Source: Castanea sativa
Taxonomy: Eukaryota > Streptophyta > Magnoliopsida > Fagales > Fagaceae
Assembly (NCBI RefSeq): GCF_040712315.1
Contig: NC_134017.1
Coordinates: 25,462,322-25,526,321 of the forward strand
Reading direction: 5' to 3'
Length of the DNA stretch: 64,000 nucleotides
Shown here: in pieces, positions 46,452 through 57,050 of the stretch
Layout: every line of letters begins with the position of its first letter
Numbering within the stretch: the first letter of the stretch is position 1
Position numbers and translations under genes: made by a program
Notes under the pieces: model-generated
Told to the model about the DNA's origin: nothing
What the model saw: only the letters and a program-made list of their open reading frames with translations
Databases searched by the model: none

Positions 46452-46980
46452 TATCTTCTATTGATTCTTGCATACATTAGTTTGGCCTAATGGGGGCATA
46501 ATTAGTATGCTAGTGCTTCCAATTGCTGTGAACTAGGTTATGTTGTTCATCTATAGGTACTCCAAATGGTGTTTCCCCTCTTGTATTCAAATGATTGACT
46601 GTGATGAAAGACTCATTTTAGATTTCATTTGAATACACCTTCAAGGGTTACTTTGCTTAACTGTTTGTATCCTCGATTTCAATATTGAATCTCTTTTTTT
46701 AGTAAGTAATCTCAATATTGAAATTGATACACATCATAGGTGTTTAATTTATAGGTTTGAGTTTAGAGATCAAAGAAAGTGTTGTAGCAATATACCTTAA
46801 AAAAATAAATATTTTTTTGTAGTGTTAGTTTTTTTGTAGCAATAAACATTTTTCTTCTTCTCCTATTCTTCTTCTCATTTTTTTAATTTTTTCCTCAGAA
46901 TTTTTTATTATCAATTTATCACTAGAGAGTAGAGAGCTTGAGTTGTGTTGGGGCAGAATTTGAAAGAGTGGGTGGGCTAA

Positions 46981-47295
46981 ATGATGCAGAGGTTTAAGGC
47001 TGCCTTGTTGCTGAGGTGCAACAATCTTCGCATTCACAGTCTTTGTTTCCTCAACCAATACCACACAAGAGCTCTCTGTTCTCTTTTGGACACTACTATT
47101 ACTGATGAACTTGACAACCAAGTCAATTTCAACTTTCAAGAATACCCTTTTGTCTATTCTCTTTCTTTAACCCCCACACGCTAACTCTCTTTCTCTCTCT
47201 GTCTCTCTCTGCAGGTATTGGTTGAGGGCAAAGCTTGGTCTAGAACAGCAATTCTGAACAGGCCTTTGGTTCTCAATTGTCTTAGTACTGCAATG
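46981..47295 (+). pseudogene. Captured exons 1-2 of a 3-hydroxyisobutyryl-CoA hydrolase-like gene
   Basis: Exon 1 46981-47121 (47 codons) starts MMQRFKAALLLRCNNLRIHS, Arg-rich and acid-free as in a mitochondrial presequence, and ends TITDELDNQ. Exon 2 47215-47295 after CTCTGCAG reads VLVEGKAWSRTAILNRP then LVLNCLSTAM, with donor GTGTGT. Both are phase 0, giving DNQ-VLVEG. The second exon is the first strand and substrate-loop start of the enoyl-CoA hydratase/isomerase family as in plant mitochondrial hydroxyisobutyryl-CoA hydrolase-like proteins (valine catabolism). The rest of the gene is absent. The exon 1 donor GTCAAT is weak. Confidence 0.75.
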
Positions 47296-47776
47296 GTGTG
47301 TGTCTTTTACTAGATACTCTTTGTTACTCTGTGTCCGTGTTTGTGTTTTTGGCTATTGGGTTGGCACCCAATTCGTAAAAATTGGCTCAGTTGAAAGATT
47401 TGTTGTCTGGGTCTTTGTTTTTATGGTGTTTGGTTGAGAATCATTATGTTTAATTGGGTTTACTCCAATTGTGTAATATCATGTATCTGTGTTGTTATAT
47501 ACCCTCCATTTGGTTCAACTGAAAACATTACTTGGGTTATTGTTTTTATGGTGTTTAAATTGACAACTATTGTCATGCATAGTTATATGGCTTGAGTTTG
47601 CTCCGAGTAAAGCTAGAGACACAACCAATTGAGGTGGCAAATTATGATTTGTACATTACAACTTGCAAACTCAACTGTTGTGAAAAAAGTTGTGGACTTT
47701 ATTGTGCAAGTAGACTTATTGTTTCTCTCTCTACTCTCTAGTGATAATTTGTAGTAATTTTTTTTTGTAGATATAT

Positions 47777-47783
47777 ATATATA

Positions 47784-47814
<31 letters not shown>

Positions 47815-47815
47815 T
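47777..47815. repeat. (TA)n/(ATT)n microsatellite in CACTA
   Basis: A short TA run followed by about ten ATT units. Confidence 0.9.
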
Positions 47816-47939
47816 TGTGGTATTGTGATAGTAGAGCTAAAACTATTATAGGTTCTTTGTAATAGGTCTGAACAATGTATTTGATGCAAAATAGGTTCTT
47901 TGTAACGGGTCTGATGCAAAGCGCACTGAAAAAAGAAAA

Positions 47940-48425
47940 GAAAAAAAGAACCTATAGCGGTGGTCAAAAAGCGCCGCAATAAGTGCATATTTTATGTATT
48001 AAATGAAACCCTATAGCGGCGCTTATAGCTCGCTACTAAAGGTACACACATATAGCGGTGGGTGGGACTGCTGCTATAGGTGCACATTTATGTATTAAAT
48101 GAAACCCTATAGCGGCGCTTATAGCCCGCCGCTAAAGGTACGCACATATAGTGGCGCCGTGTGTGGGTGTATCTAAAGGGTGGCGGCAGTTTTATGACAC
48201 AAATTCGAACGTCGTATGGCGGCAGTTTTATGCCCGCCGCAATAGACCAAAACCGCCGCTAAAGGGTGTATCTACAGCGGCGGGTTTTTGTACCGCCGCA
48301 ATAGAGATACTGCTTCACGACAAGGCTGGCAGGTAGAACCGCCGCAATAGCCCTCACCGCAATAGGTGAAATGTACCTATAGCGGCGGTTTTGGCCTGCC
48401 GCAGTAGGCCAGTTTTTTTGTAGTG
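47940..48425. repeat. CACTA right subterminal repeats
   Basis: CTATAGCGGCGCTTATAGC and GCCGCCGCTAAAGG-type motifs in both orientations. Includes a ~70 bp direct duplication (TATTAAATGAAACCCTATAG at about 47996 and 48090). Counterpart of the left subterminal array. Confidence 0.85.
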
Positions 48426-48428
48426 GTT

Positions 48429-48978
48429 TAAGCTTTGTCAACAACATTTTTTGTAAAGCACACAAATCAAGGAAAATTTGTGAAGTTTTTTTTTAATGTT
48501 GCAAAGTGCCAAAGAAAGAGGTGTCTTGTAGAGAGATATTGCAAGGAGAGCTACGTGGAAAAGAGAAAGAAGAAGAGAAGAATGCTAAAGAGGAGAGAGC
48601 AAAGTGTTGCTACCTTCATGAAAATAGCCAAAGAGAGCTACGTAGAAAAGAGAAAGAAGAAGAGAAGAAAGTTAGTGAGAAGAGAGCAAAGTGTTGCCAC
48701 TTTCAAGATAAATAATTAGTGTGTGTGAAAGCAAAGGAAAAAAAAAAAAAAAAAAAGATTTTCCTTTATCCGTGAGACATACACTAGTGGATTTATTATT
48801 GTATTTGGAGAATCTCAAGTTAGGCACAAACTTGAGAATTATTGTAATGGATTTGATAATAGTGAAATTATTCGGAGTGTCCCATGATTTTTCCCTAGAA
48901 GGAGAAACAATTTCCACCTAAATATATGTGTTCTTGTGTGTGATTTCTATTTGGATTGATAATTTGGGTGATAATATT
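48429..48978 (+). other. Continuation of the 3' LTR of element G
   Basis: Noncoding LTR sequence resuming after the CACTA target repeat. It contains a diverged duplicate of AGAGCTACGTAGAAAAGAGA (48549 and 48635), which creates overlapping charged ORFs (48435-48719) that I do not count as genes. Confidence 0.6.
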
Positions 48979-49872
48979 TGTGGGGTAATAGATTAACCCC
49001 AATTAATTAATTCAATTACTACAATTGATTAATTAAGTCAAATTTCATGCAAATCGTGAAGGCGAGAACAAATTACTAATTAATTTATAGTACAGCAAAA
49101 AATACTAAATTGACACGGTGATTTGTTGACTAATGGAGAAAACCTTTCATAACGAAAAAACTTCACCGGATGATTTTCAAATCACCACTCCCAAGAATCA
49201 CTAATCAAAATCAAGAAATTACAAGTACAAGGAATCTTACCCCAAACTTAGCCTATCCCAAAGTACCTACCTACAATAAAATCCTTACGCCAATCCTAGT
49301 TGGTCTTGATTTTGTAGAGACTTCTTCTCTTTGCATAGATTCCAGTACGTGACTAACTCTCAACAACTTGAAACTTGTTGAATGCAACGTTCTTCAATTC
49401 ACTTGTAGAGAAATAAGCACTTGGTCACAAAACCCTAAGGCACATAAGAACACAGTAGCTTCACATTAAGTGTATAGATTCTCTAATTGAATCTCGGTGT
49501 CTTGTGATGACTTTAAAATAAAGCTTTTATATCCTTTAGAAGTTTAATGAATGAAACCCTAGAATTCCAAGTCATCATGGGCCAAAAAACAGATTTGAGA
49601 AATCTGGATTTGTAGAACTCAATAGATCGAGGGGTGCCGAGCTTGTATTGAGACTCTTCATTAATTCTTGATAGATAACTTGTATTGAGCTAGTGTCGCG
49701 GTTCACTTTTTAAGTTTTTCTTCGCTTGTTTCTTGGTACAGTCTTCATGTTTTCAATAATACCACTTGATATAGCAACAAGACATACTTTATAATGTTCT
49801 AGACCACTTAAATACAAGTAAAGTATCTTTTGTCAAAGAATATACCAACTATATAAAAATATAACCCTAAAA
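48979..49872 (-). mobile_element. Solo LTR F, relative of the Copia C LTR
   Basis: 894 bp, TGTGGGGTAATAG...ACCCTAAAA on +, with target repeats ATATT (48974-48978 and 49873-49877). It shares with the C LTRs segments such as GTACGTGACTAAC and ACAAAACCCTAAGGC in the same orientation. The terminal CA is mutated to AA. No partner LTR or internal region, hence a solo LTR. Confidence 0.75.
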
Positions 49873-49892
49873 ATATTATTTGGGACCCAAAA

Positions 49893-50633
49893 TAAAATTG
49901 TGGCAAAAGTTGTCACATGAAAGTTGTTCATAGACTTTTTCAAAAACAGTTGTTTGTGTTGACGGTGTGGATCAGAATTTTTAATGTTGTTTTAAAATCT
50001 GGATTAGAGAAGATACCGAAAAATGAAGTGGTTTTTTTTTTTTTTCTTTTGCCCCCAGGTAACTAGTTTCACCGAGGTCCGAGGATATCATAATTTATTA
50101 ATAATTATTTTATAAATAAAGAAATTTATACTTTGATTTAATAAATATGAAATGATTTGAAATAAATTATTTTTAGTGTAGACAAGAATATACGGCTTCA
50201 ACAAAAACTTTTATATCTGTATGATATTTTGATACCTTTGCACATGTTAATATAATCTATGCTTGGTCCTAAATATTTTGGGATACCAAATATGATTCTA
50301 CCTTATTGTTTTTCAAGTTGAGCTTATATGTCCTATGATCTTATCAGTATGGCGTGATGGGGTATTTTTTTTGTGCCTGAAGCTTTGCAAAGCAAAAGCT
50401 TCCAGCATTTTTGGGAATCATGAATATCGATTTAATGCTGAGGACTCGTTTATGCTTTACGTCCACATGAGGGCTCATCATTTGTTCTCTAACGTCCACT
50501 TTAAAGGTCATTAATATCATCACATTTGCCTCACACAAAAAAAAGCATTTAAAAAATTGGACTATAACATGTGCAAAGCCAAAGTACAGAACACTAACTT
50601 CTTGGCACATTTTATAAGTCTATTATAATTTAG
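49893..50633. other. Unassigned sequence
   Basis: AT-rich. An 88-codon minus frame at 50344-50610 has no recognisable domain. Nothing else is supported. Confidence 0.35.
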
Positions 50634-51145
50634 GTGAAAACACCATTTTGATGCCTACATTTTTGTAGCAATTCTTTTGATCCATGTTATTTTCAACTTG
50701 TAATTAATTTAGTTTTTGCCATTAACTCACTAACGAAAAATGCTTACTTGACAAATGGTGTAAACAGTTAGTATACTTGACACTGATATGGCATTAAAAT
50801 AATAATAAAAAATGCTCCATCATCATTTGAATAAACACAAATTAATTTATCAATTTTAATGAAATTAAAAAAAAGTAAAATTAAAAACCAAAAACTAAAA
50901 ACATGATCCCAAATGATTTTGAATTTGAACCTAGATATAGAACCTATTCAAATCTCAATCATCTACAAAACCCCTCTGAAATTCAGCAAAAACAATTCAA
51001 TTACATAGAACCTTTGAGATTTTGTCACGAAACTGACGGACAAACAAAATCCAACAAAACTTTGCCGAAAGGATTTTTTCTCAATGTGTAAATGATTCCA
51101 GGGACAAAGTTAGGAACATGAAAAGGAAAGTGACAGAAAATATTG

Positions 51146-51176
<31 letters not shown>

Positions 51177-51737
51177 GCGTTCTTTTGTTTATGAAATTTT
51201 CGGTAATGAACTGAAGTTGATGAACAGTTTAGCAGTAGCGTTGAGAAAGTGAGTGGAGATATTGTGAGTTTGGGTTTTCGGCTTTGTGGCTATGGTTTTG
51301 GGCTTCGTGGAATGGAACGAAAGTTGTGAGGGAATGAATAGAGATATTGTGAGTTTGGTTTTTTTGCTGTGGTTAAGATCTGGGTTTAGTTTATGGAGAT
51401 GTGTGTAGGTTCATGTTCAAAATCATCTGGGTTCATGTTTTTAGTTTTTGGTTATTAATTTTTTTTCTTTTTTATTTCATTAAAATTGATAAATTAATTT
51501 TTGTTTATTCAAATGCTGATAGGGCAATTTTTTATAACAGTTTTAATGCCACTTCAGCATCAAATATGCCAACTGTTCACACCATTTGCTACGTAGGCAT
51601 TTTTCGTTAGTGAGTTAACGGCAGGAACCAAATTTATTACAAGTTGAAAATAACAGGAACCAAATTTATTGTTACAAAAATGTAAGAACCAAATTTATTG
51701 TAACCTTAAAATGTAAAGACTAAAATAGTGTTTTCGC
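50634..51737. mobile_element. Non-autonomous DNA transposon with ~250 bp inverted ends
   Basis: 50634-50880 (GTGAAAACACCATTTTGATG...) is the imperfect inverted complement of about 51475-51737 (...AAATAGTGTTTTCGC). Internal opposed pairs such as TTGACAAATGGTGTAAACAGT versus ACTGTTCACACCATTTGCTA confirm it. The ~600 bp centre has a long T run (51153-51176) and no transposase. Long TIRs suggest a Mutator-like origin, but the flanks give no convincing target repeat. Confidence 0.65.
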
Positions 51738-52206
51738 TATTAATCTATATATATATATAACCGAAATCTCTGACCTCTCCATAATTTTCCACATCAGCAT
51801 TACTTAAATAAATAAATAAAACAAAAATTCTGACTTTACTATAAAAAACCGGTTTTAAACAAAATTATATTAGTCATCCAATTCCAATGTAGAGAACTCT
51901 GTGACAGCCTTTGAATCTATCTTTAAATTATACACTTATACTATACTACTGCATATAGCTAGGGTCAAATTTGAATAAACAAGCTCATCTTAATTATCAA
52001 TAAAAAAGATATAAACCGACATATAGGCTCTAGCAGTGGTTTAAGTATAACACAAAACCTAATCCTATTATAATACGTATTCTCACACACATACACACAC
52101 ACACACACATATATATATATAGTCCCCAGGATCCCAACGTACGTAGTTCATCAACTTCATACTTTTTAAGAATTCCTATCTTTTCTAAATTTTCTTTGCG
52201 CTGAGT

Positions 52207-52524
52207 GTGGTACTAGGGTTTGAAGATGACGAAAGATATAGAAAAAGTTCAGCGACTCTTTGCAAATCTACGAATGAAGACAAGAAAAAACTCATGGCCA
52301 TGCATGTGGGTGAAAAGTGTAAACTATATGTGATTCCTAACCAATGCTTGTCTTCTATAATGTTTCAAGCATTACTCTGTCAACTTAAGGAGGAGGAGAA
52401 GATTGAGGTTAGGAACAAAGAGCCAATCACGTTGCCTTACTCTACATGGTTGTTTGAGTCAATACTACAACTCAAATTTGGGTTTAGAGTTTACACTCTT
52501 TCAGCGAAACTAATGTTGAAATAA
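52207..52524 (+). pseudogene. Possible captured SAUR-like fragment in Helitron H2
   Basis: Open for about 105 codons. There is no ATG before residue 29 (KKKLMAMHVGEKCKLYV). The pattern HVGEKCKLYVIPNQCLSSIM, then FQALLCQLKEEEKIEV, then EPITLPYSTWLFESIL parallels the SAUR core (YVG..RFV(I/V)P..YL..P.F..LL...EEE.......G.(L/I)T(I/L)PC....F). Upstream RLFANLRMKTRKN in another frame could be the usual basic N-terminus after a frameshift. SAUR proteins respond to auxin and inhibit PP2C.D phosphatases. This copy looks broken. The match is moderate only. Confidence 0.38.
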
Positions 52525-53026
52525 TTGGTTATATAATTTTTAATAATCGATTATAGAAGAGTATTCTTATTGCGTATTTTTGGTGTTCCTTAAAGACTAA
52601 CAGTTGACATAAGTATATAGCTATGAAACAATCGTGCTTTGTAGTCACAATTAAGTGAGATGATGTGCAATAAGTATTAAATTTGCAGTTTTGTTTTATT
52701 GCAATTGTGTTTACACTGTGTTTGGGGTTTCTGTTCTTTTTGTTTCTCTATCTTTTTCATATACCAAGATTATGACTTCTCCAATTTTTGGTTATTTTGA
52801 TGGTTAACAACTTAACATGTACACACACACATATATATATTATTGAAAATATAATAAGATGTTGATGGTTAATACATATATATTTTAGGAGCCAAGAGTA
52901 ATATTCTTTTTTTTAGTATTTGAGGCATTCGCTCCAACTGGTAAGGCTTTGTTAATGTCACTTTGTCTTGAATCTTCAAGGTAGCTCTGTGTAAAACTAT
53001 AAGTATGTAATTTTTATTTTTTGATG

Positions 53027-53028
<2 letters not shown>

Positions 53029-53090
<62 letters not shown>
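53029..53090. repeat. (TA)n microsatellite at the E2 insertion point
   Basis: About 60 bp of TA left of E2. A shorter TA run continues right of E2 at 63312-63329, so E2 landed inside the microsatellite and its target repeat cannot be told from it. Confidence 0.88.
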
Positions 53091-53096
<6 letters not shown>

Positions 53097-53670
53097 CAAG
53101 GAAAATCAGTAGGCTGGATGCTCCGGATTTGAAAGGACCACTCGCTCTCTAATGGCCTGAAAAACAAAGGAAAACGATCAAAGGTGACCGGGATCACCGG
53201 CCAAGAACCCTCCGATGGTAAAGTCAGTTTTCTCTCTATATCTTTGGAGTTCCAATTTCTTGGGAAAATGTTCAACGTACCTTCCATTGGTCTGAATGGC
53301 TGTTTATATAGTGTCCTGGGGGCAGTTATTGAAATTGTAACCTCCCCTGGATTTCAGGAGGTCCGAGGTTCTTGGATAACTCCCATAACCACCTGATTGT
53401 TGCATTTTCTCACACAACGATCATCGGAAGTTATGCGTGTATTACGGAATGGTGAAGTGTATTTTAGTAATTCAAGTGTACGTTTTCGTCCAGGGGTCCT
53501 CATGTGGACGAGTCTAGTTAGGACGAGGTGGTCGTCTTCTCAGGACGAGATACGTGGGTTTGACTTTGTCCATGGACGGCTATGGCGCTAGCTCCCGTCT
53601 TGATGCTTTCTTCTGGACGGCTGTTGGTGTGGATGACCGTGGACGATCTGGAGTACTTCATTCCTCATCA
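53091..53670 (-). repeat. 3' LTR of E2
   Basis: Runs GATGCAAGG...CATTCCTCATCA on +. It lacks, or merges into the TA tract, the first three bases of TGATGATGC. The minus-strand TATA-like ACTATATAAA is at about 53303-53312. Next to it inside, minus-strand GGATGAGGGGCAAC is the presumed polypurine tract. Confidence 0.9.
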
Positions 53671-53719
53671 GTTGCCCCTCATCCAGGGGTCATGCAGTGT
53701 ATCACCAGATTTTAGGACG

Positions 53720-53720
53720 T

Positions 53721-53759
<39 letters not shown>
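53720..53759. repeat. Poly(T) run
   Basis: About 40 T in a row upstream of the antisense gene. It is absent from the same place in E1, so it expanded after the copies separated. Confidence 0.9.
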
Positions 53760-53761
<2 letters not shown>

Positions 53762-53765
53762 GTAC

Positions 53766-53886
53766 CACGTGTCATACTTTCATCGGTGGTTGGCCGCGTC
53801 GATTCATTCCTTCGAGGCAGGCGCCACGTGTCATTTTTTCATTGGTCTTGTCGTTGTGGATATCGAGACTTTTCTATCTATAAATA
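53766..53886 (+). promoter_or_regulatory. Promoter of the antisense gene in E2: two G-boxes and TATA box
   Basis: CACGTG at 53766-53771 and 53825-53830, both within CCACGTGTCAT, then TATAAATA at 53879-53886, 160 nt before the ATG. Spacing and CTATAAATAGTGG context equal those in E1. Confidence 0.66.
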
Positions 53887-54046
53887 GTGGTTTCCCTCTC
53901 ACTTTTTTAGATTTTCTATTTTGACATCCTCATCTATCGCCTCATCTAGGAGTATTCTCAGCGTCCTTAGTGTCTTCCGTCTAGAGCGAGGTATTCTCTT
54001 TACTTCAACTCTCAAACTTTCCTTTTTAAGTGTTTGGACGTCCTAA

Positions 54047-55189
54047 ATGGCTTCCTGTTCGTCTAGCGACAGTGTAGTCAAAGCCATAGACGAGTATCAC
54101 GACTATTCTAGTTATGATACTTCCAATAACAATAGCAGTAGTAGTGGTCACACAACAGAGGAATATACCTCTGGCGTCCTAGGAATTCCCATTGAGACCT
54201 TACAAGAAAATGTTAGGACGAGGGCAGCTTCTAGGGCTGACACCTCGACGAGCTTCCCGCCGTCCTCCCCTTTGGACGAAGAGGAAATTGTATATAGTTG
54301 TGCTATAGAGGCTCCTTCTAGGACGGACGAGAGGAGGTTAGATTCTCTTAGGAGTTGGTTCCAAATTCCTGACGACCTAAACCCTAGGTTAGCTATTCGA
54401 GGTGAATGGTGTTGCCAGCCTCATTTTGGAATAGGCGTTTACGAAGCTTACTTGTTAGGGGGGCTCAGACTTCCTTTGAATGCCTTTACTAGGAAATTAC
54501 TCACTAGGCTAGGCTTGGGAGTGTGTCAGCTTAACCCCAACGCATGGAGACTAATTGTCTCTATGCAAGTCTTATGGAGGGAGGTATTTGACGGGAACCG
54601 TCCTATCACCGTGGACGAGTTCTTGTACTGTTATAAACCCTCCGAGATAAGTCAATCTTTAGGCTTCTATCAGTTTACAGTTAGGGGCAATGACTGTAGA
54701 TTGAGTAAGTCTTTGCCCTCGTCTGACAGAAACTGGAAGACATAATTTTTCTTTGTCTCTGGTTTCTGGGCGGGGCATCCTATTGAGGTTGGTAGAGATT
54801 CGTTTGCTCCTTATACTGGAGATTTAGGGAACCTTCGTCCAGAAGGTATGTTATGTTTTTTCCTTCATTTTTTTATTTGTTTTGTCATACTTTATCTTTG
54901 AGTAGTGGTCTAACCTTAATTTCCCTCTTCCTTTTCCAGCTATTGGATGTCCTTCTTTGAGCAAGTTCCACCGTGATCGCGTCCACAGGGCTCGTCTACA
55001 TTCCGAGAGAGACTTTCATTCGTTGGTGACCCTTCAGCGTCTACACAGGTGGGGACTTGGCCTCGAACCTTCCGTCGAAGCTTTAGCACACGAACAAACC
55101 ATCCGTAGACGTGAGTGCTTCTCTTAAAGATATATGTATTTTTCATTTTTATTTTATTATTATTATTTATTCGTATGTATATGTGTTCA

Positions 55190-55221
<32 letters not shown>

Positions 55222-56343
55222 GAATGGCAACCATGAAGGGAAATAAAGGAAAGGAGGTGATCGACGAGGCGGCGAGACCTGAAGCTCAAACCCAGCCTCG
55301 TCCTGGTGCTGGAGACAAGAGGAAAAGCTTGTCCAAGCACTTGGACTTGGCTAGCCTGCCCAGTCATCGGGGAAAGAAGGCCAAGCATGGGTCGTCCAGG
55401 CCCGAAACTGCTAGGCCTGATCCTCCTTCCTTCCAGCCGTCCGTCCCAGTCGTCGACATCGACTCGTCTACGCCTGTCAGCGTCACTCCGTCCAAGTCCC
55501 CTGCCCCTGATTCGTCCCAGCCTCCTCAAAGGATTTCTACAAATTTGCTGGAGAATGAGGATTTGGCTTGGGAACAATTCCAAGAGGCTGTGAAAGGCGA
55601 GGACGTGGCTGCGTGCTACGACATGTCTTTGAAGGAGTTCGAGCACTCCGGCGTCCACGATCTTTTCAAGGTAACCATTTTTGCTTCGTCTTGGTTTGGC
55701 CATGTCATCTAACGTTATTTTTATCTCTTTAACCCTCTTATCTTCCATGTAGGCAATGTCGAAGTTCATAGCTACGTCCAAGCAGGCCACAGAGATGGAC
55801 AGGACGAGGATCTTTCTAGAGAAAAGAATAGAAGAGATCAAGAACGACTGCAGGACTTGGGCCGAGGTGGCAAACAAGGCCAAGGACGAGGCTGAGGAGT
55901 TGAAGGCTTTGGTGGGAGAGCTGAAATCCGACGCTGCTAAGAAGGATGATCGTCTCGACCTTCTTCAAAAGAAGAATGACGAGCTGAGTCTTCTTCTTAA
56001 GAAAGCTAAAGACGAGGCAGTGGAGGAATTCAAAGCGTCCAAAGAGTTCATTGACCTACTGGACACGAACTACGCAGCAGGGTTTGAGGATTTTAGGATG
56101 GACGCTATAGACAACTTTCCTGGAGTTGACTTTAGCACCATTAAACTCAACCTTGGCGCTGCTACAAGTTCTCTCGTTCACACAGGCTCAGACGATGTCA
56201 ATATCGAGGACGACGCTTCCACCAAACCAGCTCAGGACGACCCCAACATTGATGCCCCCCCCCCCCCTCTTGAAGAAATTTTTTTTTTAAAACTAGTGTT
56301 ATTGTTGTTTGGCTTTCTCTTCTTTCTTTTTTTTTTTATTTAA
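54047..56343 (+). pseudogene. Spliced antisense gene of E2 (Transposase_28-like plus coiled coil)
   Basis: Exons 54047-54845, 54940-55110, 55222-55670 and 55753-56343, with GT/AG introns. Exon lengths 799, 171, 449 and 591 keep one frame throughout (2010 nt, 669 codons plus stop). Residues ~100-210 carry GVYEAYLLGGLRLPLNAF, CQLNPNAWRLIVSMQVLW and VDEFLYCYKPSE, typical of the Transposase_28 'putative gypsy type transposon' family. Exon 2 gives RARLHSERDFHSLVTLQRL. Exon 3 is basic, Pro/Ser-rich and possibly nuclear (HRGKKAKHGSSRP). Exon 4 is a Lys/Glu coiled coil ending in an acidic tail (DDVNIEDDASTK). One in-frame TAA (54743-54745, GAG in E1) is the only break I see before the C-run at 56257. 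Function unknown. The family name does not establish transposase activity. Confidence 0.83.
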
Positions 56344-56756
56344 AATGTATTCAAGTACAATTACCTTGTCTAGAGTGTTCTGGACGAGTTTATTAACAAT
56401 TGCCTTTTAATGCTTATTTTATAAGGGTTTTTGGACGGTGGTTGTCTACCCTCTTTAGACTAAAGAATATTTTCTTTATCTGTTACCTATTGTACGGACG
56501 AGCTTATACATTGTTATCATTTATGCAATTGTCTTTTAAACAATGTTCTAAGTGTTGAATGATCGTTTACACGATTTCTTTATGGACGACCCACTTAGGA
56601 CGATAATGATGAATGCATTAATTTTGCTTGTCCTTTAGGCAATTATTACTCGTCTTCTCGCAAGGAGTTCATAACGTTTATGTTTTACTCGTCTTGACTA
56701 GCTGCTCGTCTTTGGAATGCTATGCCTTAATGCCTACTTTCTTCCTTAGACGAGTG

Positions 56757-57050
56757 GGCCTTGGCCTTTTCTTTTTGCTTTATACTCATTTAAAGGAAAT
56801 CTTGGACGAGCATGCCTTAGCTTTTTTCTCTTTGCTTTATCCTTATTTAAAGGAAAGCCTTGGACGAGTATGCCTTAGCTTATTTCTCTTTGCTTTATTC
56901 TTATTTAAAGGAAAGCTTTGGACGAGTATGCCTTAGCTTATTTCTCTTTGCTTTATCCTTATTTAAAGGAAAGCTTTGGACGAGTATGCTTTAGCTTATT
57001 TCTCTTTGCTTTATCTTTATTTAAAGGAAAGCCTTGGACGAGTGTTTCTG
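56757..57050 (+). repeat. 57 bp minisatellite, about five units
   Basis: Units of CTTGGACGAGTATGCCTTAG followed by CTTATTTCTCTTTGCTTTAT and TTAAAGGAAAG, anchors at about 56792, 56850, 56907, 56964 and 57021. E1 has about three units at 28660-28800. Confidence 0.9.

Larger units (their letters stand above)
38288..48425 (+). mobile_element. Pack-CACTA transposon carrying gene fragments
   Basis: 10.1 kb element with ends CACTACAAGAAAACTGGCC and GGCCAGTTTTTTTGTAGTG and a 3 bp target repeat GTT (38285-38287 and 48426-48428), the signature of CACTA (En/Spm) elements. Subterminal GCGGCGGG repeats fill both ends. Inside are a seven-unit ~342 bp array, exon pairs from several genes and a LINE fragment. 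I see no transposase, so it would depend on an autonomous relative. Strand is set by the direction of the captured exons and is arbitrary for the element. Confidence 0.92.
37715..49892 (+). mobile_element. TRIM-like Copia remnant G, split by CACTA and solo LTR F
   Basis: A primer site TGGTATCAGAGCTTGG (37784-37799) follows an LTR end GGACTCAACA at 37782. Only 178 bp later a polypurine tract AAGGTGGAGAT (37950-37960) precedes TGTTGAGAAATTGC, the 3' LTR start at 37961. The 3' LTR continues as 37961-38287, 48429-48978 and about 49878-49892, interrupted by the CACTA element and by solo LTR F. It has TATAAATA at 38151-38158. The 5' LTR appears reduced to its last ~70 bp. The tiny internal region suggests a TRIM or an internally deleted element. 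No coding capacity. Confidence 0.68.

Noticed and set aside
42327..47295. One intact multi-exon host gene
   Set aside because: The exon sets belong to unrelated families, lack catalytic regions and lie wholly within CACTA ends.
48435..48921. Overlapping charged ORFs (KEEEKNAKEE, KKRRMLKRRE)
   Set aside because: A short duplicated purine-rich segment within the LTR of element G. No consistent frame or domain.
53582..53924. + strand ORFs with a poly-Phe stretch
   Set aside because: Caused by the ~40 T run upstream of the antisense gene. They overlap its promoter and lie in LTR/noncoding sequence.
55167..55883. 238-codon minus ORF opposite exons 3-4 of the antisense gene
   Set aside because: A shadow of the + strand gene: it spans its intron and ends in poly-Lys from the T run. 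The + frame has the splice logic and conservation.
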